Shown in pieces: positions 6,836-10,236 of a DNA stretch of 10,236 nt (positions are counted from its first letter, which is position 1; each line of letters opens with the position of its first letter). This DNA is from Oscillospiraceae bacterium (GTDB lineage Bacteria; Bacillota; Clostridia; Oscillospirales; Oscillospiraceae). The notes beneath the pieces are model-generated. The model was not told where the DNA came from, did not search any database, and saw only the letters and a list, made by a program, of their open reading frames with translations. The translations under genes were made by a program, and so were the position numbers. The stretch spans positions 1 through 10,236 of the forward strand of contig JAEDKW010000034.1 of assembly GCA_016295615.1 (NCBI GenBank), read 5' to 3'.

Positions 6836-7890
6836 CGGATCCCTCCGGCATACATCCAGTCGCGGATCTGCGAAGCGGGAATGCTCTCGATCCGGCAGCG
6901 CCCGATCTCCTCCGGAACGATGAGATGCATCGTTGCGCCGGAGAGCTTTTTGTCGGACAGCGCCGCTTGATACAGCGCGTCAAGCGGCAGCTTCGTCTCG
7001 CCCGGAAGGTCGTATTGCTTCAATATTTCGAGCAGGCGGTCGCGCGTCTGCTCCGTGCAGATCCCCTTTGCGGCGGCGGCACGGGCGATGACCGCCATGC
7101 CGGTCGCCACGGCCTGCCCGTGCAGAATGCCGAAATCGCTGCAGGCTTCTATCGCGTGAGCGACGGAATGCCCGAGATTGAGCATCCTGCGGCGACCGAA
7201 ATCGAACTCATCCGCCATCACGTAATCCCGTTTCATCGTGACGCAGACTTCGATCACCCGTTCATACTGTTCGCGTATCGGCGTCTGCCGAAGCTGTTCA
7301 AAAAAGGCGGCATTGCCCAAAACGCCGTACTTGATCACCTCCGCACAGCCGCAGCGATACTCCTCCTCCGAAAGCGTCGCAAGAAGCTCCGGGTCGCAAA
7401 GCACCAAAGACGGCTGGTGGAAACAGCCCGCCTGATTCTTCCCCGCGTCCAGATCGACGGCGGTCTTTCCCCCGACGGAGGAATCCACCATCGCCAAAAG
7501 CGTCGTCGGCACCTGCACGAAGCGAATGCCGCGCTGGTAGGTCGCCGCGACAAAGCCGGCAAGATCGCCGACCACGCCGCCGCCGAGCGCGACGATGACG
7601 TCACTGCGCGTCAGACGCTCCCGGCAAAGGGCGTTGAGCGCGCGGCCGTAGGTCTCCAGCGTTTTGGAGGCTTCTCCGTGCGGAAACACAAAGTGCACCA
7701 CGCGAAAGCCCGCGCTGCGCAGCGCCTCCTCCGCCCGCTCCCCGTAGAGGGAAAAGACCGTATCGTCGGCGATCACGGCAGCGGTGCAGACGCCGACGCA
7801 CTCAGCCGTCTTCTGTCCAAGGCAATTCAAAAGCCCGCGCCCGATCAGAATGTCGTACGCATGGGACGCTTCAATGTGTATGCGCTTCAA
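6832..7890 (-). CDS. aroB: 3-dehydroquinate synthase
   Basis: A 352-residue dehydroquinate synthase that cyclises DAHP to 3-dehydroquinate with NAD+ and a divalent metal. Motifs are PHGEASKT (70-77), GGGVVGDLAGF (103-113), the substrate segment from VPTTLLAMVDSSVGGKTAVD (127-146), K151 in GKNQ, and metal ligands E184 (CAEVIKYG), H241 (LNLGHSVAH) and H257 (ILHGQA). Length is typical. The start is a TTG at 7890: it overlaps the tyrA stop (TTGA), it yields the normal N-terminus before H-A-Y-D-I-L-I-G, and no ATG or GTG lies near in frame; GGAGG stands about 10 bases upstream. A TTG start with an overlapping stop suggests that aroB depends on ribosomes finishing tyrA and may be translated at a lower level than its neighbours. 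Confidence 0.96.
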   Translation of the reverse strand: MKRIHIEASHAYDILIGRGLLNCLGQKTAECVGVCTAAVIADDTVFSLYGERAEEALRSAGFRVVHFVFPHGEASKTLETYGRALNALCRERLTRSDVIVALGGGVVGDLAGFVAATYQRGIRFVQVPTTLLAMVDSSVGGKTAVDLDAGKNQAGCFHQPSLVLCDPELLATLSEEEYRCGCAEVIKYGVLGNAAFFEQLRQTPIREQYERVIEVCVTMKRDYVMADEFDFGRRRMLNLGHSVAHAIEACSDFGILHGQAVATGMAVIARAAAAKGICTEQTRDRLLEILKQYDLPGETKLPLDALYQAALSDKKLSGATMHLIVPEEIGRCRIESIPASQIRDWMYAGGIR

Positions 7891-8720
7891 TGTCCGTCGA
7901 CCTCCTCTTTTTTCCGTCTTCCATCCTCCAGCAGAGCGATCAGACCGGGAAGATCGTCCGCTTCCATTGCCCGGCGGTATTTCTGCAGCTCGTCAAGCAG
8001 CGTGTCCAGCTCGTCAAGCAGGAAGTCCCTGTTTTCCATGAACAGCTCCGCCCACATTGGCGGATTGAGCCATGCAACGCGCGTCATGTCCTTGTAGCTG
8101 CCTGCGGAAAAACCCCGATGCGTCTGTGCAGTCGGGCTTTTGATGTAGGCATTGGACACCACATGCGCCAGCTGCGAGGTGAAGGCGATCATACGGTCAT
8201 GCTGCTCCGCGGTGGTAACGGAAAAGCGGGCGAAGCCTGCCGGGGCGAGCAGTTCCTTTGCCCTGCCCAGCAGCGCGATGTCGTTTGCGTCCTTCGGCAC
8301 AAGCACCATCGGCGCGCTGCGAAACAGCGTAGATGTGGCAAACTTGAATCCGGAATAGTGGGTCCCCGCCATCGGATGTCCGCCGAGGTAGGTAAAGCCA
8401 TACTGCTCGGAAAGGGCGAAGCCCGCCTCGCATACCACGCGTTTTGTACCGCAGCAGTCGATCACGACCGGCTTCGTGCCGAAAAACGGCGCGTGCTCCT
8501 TCAGATAGTCGATCGCCGCACAGGGGTACACGGCGATGAGAATGAGGTCGCACTGTGAAAGCGCTTCCTCCGTCAGCGGTCCGTCCACGGCGCCGTACAT
8601 CGCGGCAAAGTCATAGACGGAGCGGTCCGTATCAAAGGCCAGAACGCGATGTCCCTGCTCGTGAAAGGTCTTTGCAAAGGAGCCGCCGATCAGCCCGAGC
8701 CCAACGATCCCGACCGTCAT
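7887..8720 (-). CDS. tyrA: Prephenate dehydrogenase
   Basis: A 277-residue prephenate dehydrogenase that oxidatively decarboxylates prephenate to 4-hydroxyphenylpyruvate. The N-terminal Rossmann domain has GLGLIGGS (7-14), with an acidic D30 at the end of the second strand, which favours NAD+ over NADP+ (inference). The prephenate site has HPMAGT (115-120, catalytic H115), HYSG (121-124) and H186 in SQLAH within the helical C-terminal domain, plus GSYKDMTRVA (207-216). There is no chorismate mutase domain, so prephenate must come from PheA, and no C-terminal ACT domain, unlike the longer B. subtilis-type TyrA, so Tyr feedback through ACT is not expected. The ATG overlaps the DAHP synthase stop (ATGA). 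Confidence 0.95.
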   Translation of the reverse strand: MTVGIVGLGLIGGSFAKTFHEQGHRVLAFDTDRSVYDFAAMYGAVDGPLTEEALSQCDLILIAVYPCAAIDYLKEHAPFFGTKPVVIDCCGTKRVVCEAGFALSEQYGFTYLGGHPMAGTHYSGFKFATSTLFRSAPMVLVPKDANDIALLGRAKELLAPAGFARFSVTTAEQHDRMIAFTSQLAHVVSNAYIKSPTAQTHRGFSAGSYKDMTRVAWLNPPMWAELFMENRDFLLDELDTLLDELQKYRRAMEADDLPGLIALLEDGRRKKEEVDGH

Positions 8721-9721
8721 TTCGCGATCACCCGGCGAATTTCACGCACCTTCTCCGCCACCTCTTCATACTGCTCCGGCCGCAGGGACTGTGCGCCGTC
8801 GCAAAGAGCGTGTATCGGATCGTTGTGCACTTCGATGATCAAACCGTCCGCGCCGCAGGCGGCCGCCGCCATTGCCATCGGCGGAACAAGGCGATTGACG
8901 CCGGTGGCGTGGCTCGGGTCAACAATGACCGGCAGGTGGGTCAGCTCATGAAGCATCGGAACCGCGGCAAGGTCGAGCGTGTTGCGCGTGTAATCGTCAA
9001 ACGTGCGGATCCCGCGTTCGCAGAGAATGACGCGCTCATTGCCGCTTGCCATGATGTATTCCGCGCTCATCAGCAGTTCCTTGAGCGTATTGGCAAGACC
9101 GCGCTTGAGCAGGATCGGCTTGTTCGTCTTGCCCAGCTCACGCAGCAGATCGAAATTCTGCATATTCCGCGCGCCGACCTGCAGCACGTCCACGTCTTCA
9201 AAAAGCGGGAGCGCCTCCGTGCTCATGATCTCCGAAACAATGGGCAGACCCGTTTCCGCGCGGGCGATCTTCAAAAGCTCCAGACCGGTTGCCTTCAGAC
9301 CGTCAAAGTCATAGGGAGAGGTGCGCGGCTTGAACGCACCGCCGCGCAGCATATCCGCGCCGGAAGCCTTGACGGCTTTTGCCACCGCAACGATCTGCTC
9401 TTCACTCTCCACCGAGCAGGGACCGGCAATCATGCAGAAATGCCCCTTGCCGACCTTTACATCGCCGATTTCAACCACGGTATCCTCGGGATGGAATTTG
9501 CGGTTGCAGCACTTAAACGGCTCGGTCACCCGCTTGACGGAGTCCACGATCTCAAGACTGCTCACCAGGTCCATATCGACCTTTGTGGTGTCGCCCACAA
9601 GACCGAGCACCGTCTGATAGGCACCCTCCGAAATATGAATATCCAGCCCGAGATTTTTCAGCCAGTGAATCAGCTGATCCCGGCTTTCCTTTGTCACACC
9701 AGGCTTCATCACAACAATCAT
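8717..9721 (-). CDS. aroF: 3-deoxy-7-phosphoheptulonate synthase (DAHP synthase, type I beta with N-terminal regulatory domain)
   Basis: A 334-residue DAHP synthase, the committing step that condenses PEP with erythrose-4-phosphate. Residues 1 to about 70 are a ferredoxin-like (ACT-like) domain as in the Thermotoga maritima enzyme, where it mediates Tyr/Phe inhibition; residues about 85-334 are the TIM barrel. Metal ligands are C102 in AGPCSVES, H271 in DPSHATG, E297 in IIEVH and D308. PEP-binding segments are RGGAFKPRTS (126-135, K131), QVGARNMQNFDLL and LLKRG. The start is the ATG at 9721, with AGGAGG 7-12 bases upstream and directly after the attenuator T-run; it gives the standard family N-terminus. 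The frame stays open for 32 further codons to a GTG at 9817 through the terminator hairpin, which I treat as leader. First gene of the operon, so attenuation here sets expression of the whole pathway. Confidence 0.96.
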   Translation of the reverse strand: MIVVMKPGVTKESRDQLIHWLKNLGLDIHISEGAYQTVLGLVGDTTKVDMDLVSSLEIVDSVKRVTEPFKCCNRKFHPEDTVVEIGDVKVGKGHFCMIAGPCSVESEEQIVAVAKAVKASGADMLRGGAFKPRTSPYDFDGLKATGLELLKIARAETGLPIVSEIMSTEALPLFEDVDVLQVGARNMQNFDLLRELGKTNKPILLKRGLANTLKELLMSAEYIMASGNERVILCERGIRTFDDYTRNTLDLAAVPMLHELTHLPVIVDPSHATGVNRLVPPMAMAAAACGADGLIIEVHNDPIHALCDGAQSLRPEQYEEVAEKVREIRRVIAK

Positions 9722-9817
9722 TGCTGTTTCCTCCTCTTTGAAAAAATAACGCCGCACAGGACTAACCTGTGTGGCGTAATAGAAATAGGATACTGTTATG
9801 TCCAACTTCCGCAGCAC
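9722..9817 (-). other. Tyr/Phe-rich in-frame segment between leader peptide and DAHP synthase; possible second leader ORF or N-terminal extension
   Basis: From a GTG at 9817 an open frame of 32 codons runs, without a stop, into the DAHP synthase ATG. It contains the codons TAT TTC TAT TAC (YFYY, 9787-9776) placed exactly against the terminator 5' arm, and TAT TTT TTC (YFF) within the terminator T-run. GTAAGG, 7 bases before the GTG and overlapping the stop of the first leader, could serve as a ribosome binding site for re-initiation. It could be a second stalling region, a rare N-terminal extension, or a by-product of the leader sequence. Whether it is translated is not known. Confidence 0.35.
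9741..9777 (-). terminator. Attenuator: intrinsic terminator in the leader, upstream of DAHP synthase
   Basis: Minus strand: 12-bp stem with one A-C mismatch (ACGCCACACAGG at 9777-9766 with CCTGTGCGGCGT at 9760-9749), 5-base loop TTAGT (9765-9761), then TATTTTTT (9748-9741). It lies between the only strong promoter and the first structural gene, ending 20 bases before the ATG, so it must be conditional for the operon to be expressed. Confidence 0.9.
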
Positions 9818-9825
9818 AAATTAGC
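9761..9825 (-). promoter_or_regulatory. Antiterminator helix that competes with the attenuator
   Basis: The segment GCTAATTTGTG (9825-9815), directly after the leader peptide stop, can pair with CACAGGTTAGT (9771-9761), which is the 5' arm and loop of the terminator. This gives 11 contiguous pairs (three of them G-U); two more pairs (9812-9811 with 9775-9774) follow after a 2-base mismatch. Forming it removes seven or more bases of the terminator 5' arm, so the two structures exclude each other. Drawn by hand; no energy was computed. Confidence 0.75.
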
Positions 9826-9826
9826 C

Positions 9827-9883
9827 TTACCCCAACGAAGCGGTAAAGTAATAATAGTATGCAAAAAGAATGGACTTGAACAT
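9827..9883 (-). CDS. Tyr/Phe-rich leader peptide of the aromatic operon
   Basis: An 18-residue ORF encoding MFKSILFAYYYYFTASLG. Codons 9-13 are TAC TAT TAT TAC TTT, so five consecutive codons need tRNA-Tyr or tRNA-Phe, with further Phe codons at positions 2 and 7. AGGAG (9896-9892) stands 8 bases before the ATG, and the promoter is about 38 bases upstream of it. The stop TAA (9829-9827) abuts the antiterminator 5' arm. A ribosome stalled at the YYYYF codons leaves that arm free, whereas one that reaches the stop would cover it and let the terminator form. This is the geometry of classical leader-peptide attenuation as in the E. coli pheA and trp operons. The end products of the operon are exactly the amino acids that are rich in the peptide. 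No homologue was searched for. Confidence 0.87.
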   Translation of the reverse strand: MFKSILFAYYYYFTASLG

Positions 9884-9927
9884 AAGAGACACTCCTGAAA
9901 GTGAATTCTATGATTCTATTATGGCTT

Positions 9928-9956
9928 ATTATAATAATGCAAAAAGCCGTTGTCAA
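9928..9956 (-). promoter_or_regulatory. Housekeeping (sigma-A) promoter of the aromatic operon
   Basis: Minus strand: TTGACA (9956-9951), a 17-base spacer, and TATAAT (9933-9928), a perfect consensus with optimal spacing in an AT-rich stretch. The expected start is near 9921, giving a leader of about 200 bases before the DAHP synthase ATG. Such a strong promoter fits an operon controlled mainly by termination rather than by initiation. No operator-like repeat was seen over it. Confidence 0.93.
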
Positions 9957-10088
9957 TATAAAAAGCATACAGCTTTACGCGCATTTGCGGCGGAAGATGC
10001 TGTACGCAATGCTCATACAACGTGTGCAGCTGCGCCGGTTTTGCCCCGCGGCAGCGAAACAGAAGCCGCCCTTCGGCGAAAATTTCTA

Positions 10089-10117
10089 TTGTCGCATCGG
10101 AAAAGTTGTGCTATGAT
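10089..10117 (+). promoter_or_regulatory. Probable promoter of the tRNA-Leu gene
   Basis: Plus strand: TTGTCG (10089-10094), a 17-base spacer, then TATGAT (10112-10117) preceded by TGC, an extended -10. It matches the sigma-A consensus at 4 of 6 and 5 of 6 positions. The expected start is about 75 bases before the tRNA. It is divergent from the aromatic operon promoter. Confidence 0.55.
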
Positions 10118-10197
10118 AGTTGCGTTGCCGGCGCGCGGTGCTGTCACCTTGCTGTAATGGGTTTGCATGCCGCGCCGCCCGTCCCTGAATGGAATAC

Positions 10198-10236
10198 GCG
10201 CCTGTGATGGAATTGGCAGACATGCGGGATTTAGGT
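10198..10236 (+). tRNA. tRNA-Leu (anticodon UAG), 5' part only, cut by the window end
   Basis: The first 39 bases fit a class II leucine tRNA: 7-base acceptor strand GCGCCTG, TG at positions 8-9, a D stem ATG/CAT around a loop with GAATTGGCAGA, anticodon 5' stem CGGGA and loop TTTAGGT, which places the anticodon UAG. The segment closely resembles E. coli tRNA-Leu(UAG), which also has GATTTAGGT. The 3' anticodon stem, the long variable arm, the T arm and the acceptor 3' strand lie outside the window, so pairing cannot be checked there. Confidence 0.85.

Noticed and set aside
9722..9921. Tyr or Phe T-box riboswitch in the operon leader
   Set aside because: No T-box sequence (AGGGTGGNACCGCG) or specifier-loop architecture is present; the 200-base leader is filled by the short ORF, antiterminator and terminator.
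9762..9968. 68-codon minus-strand frame rich in hydrophobic residues (possible membrane peptide)
   Set aside because: It overlaps the promoter and leader in another frame, starts upstream of the expected transcription start and has no ribosome binding site.
10049..10080. Short GC-rich hairpin (GCCG/CGGC) in the right intergenic region
   Set aside because: Only four base pairs and no T-run on either strand, so it is not supportable as a terminator.
9870..10157. 95-codon plus-strand frame between the two divergent promoters
   Set aside because: It crosses the aromatic operon promoter and the tRNA promoter, has no clear ribosome binding site and no recognisable motif.
1..10236. Mobile element, CRISPR array or phage-related genes
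   Set aside because: No transposase or integrase motif, no regularly spaced repeats and no terminal inverted repeats were seen; gene content is uniform core metabolism.

Overview
The window is a GC-rich stretch of a spore-forming Gram-positive bacterium. I infer a member of the Clostridia, perhaps a high-GC Oscillospiraceae-like lineage. The evidence is an alpha/beta-type small acid-soluble spore protein gene behind a near-consensus sigma-G promoter, strong intrinsic terminators, strong AGGAGG-type ribosome binding sites and clostridial-type enzyme architectures. The genus cannot be fixed from the sequence alone.

Almost all of the window (about 511 to 9956) is one minus-strand operon that encodes every enzymatic step from PEP plus erythrose-4-phosphate to phenylalanine and tyrosine. 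In transcription order (right to left) it holds DAHP synthase (type I beta, N-terminal regulatory domain), prephenate dehydrogenase (tyrA), 3-dehydroquinate synthase (aroB), EPSP synthase (aroA), chorismate synthase (aroC), chorismate mutase/prephenate dehydratase (pheA), a shikimate dehydrogenase-shikimate kinase fusion (aroE-aroK), type II 3-dehydroquinase (aroQ) and a class I aminotransferase. Most junctions are 4-base stop/start overlaps, which suggests translational coupling. Two 3' hairpins, the second a strong intrinsic terminator, close the operon at about 374-475.

The most interesting part is the roughly 200-base leader between the promoter and the first gene (9722-9921). A perfect TTGACA-N17-TATAAT promoter is followed by a short ORF with a good ribosome binding site that encodes MFKSILFAYYYYFTASLG, with five consecutive Tyr/Phe codons. 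An intrinsic terminator hairpin lies just before the DAHP synthase ribosome binding site. A competing antiterminator helix can be drawn whose 5' arm starts just after the leader stop codon. This is the layout of ribosome-mediated transcription attenuation sensing Tyr/Phe supply. Between the leader and the terminator, in frame with DAHP synthase and without a stop, lies a second Tyr/Phe-rich stretch (YFYY, then YFF), which may be a second sensor.

Left flank: the SASP gene (54-251, minus) has its own sigma-G promoter (297-326) and a terminator (1-35) and is a separate forespore transcription unit. Right flank: a plus-strand tRNA-Leu(UAG) gene begins at 10198 and is cut by the window end, with a likely promoter at 10089-10117, divergent from the aro operon. 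The stretch 9957-10088 holds nothing I can identify.
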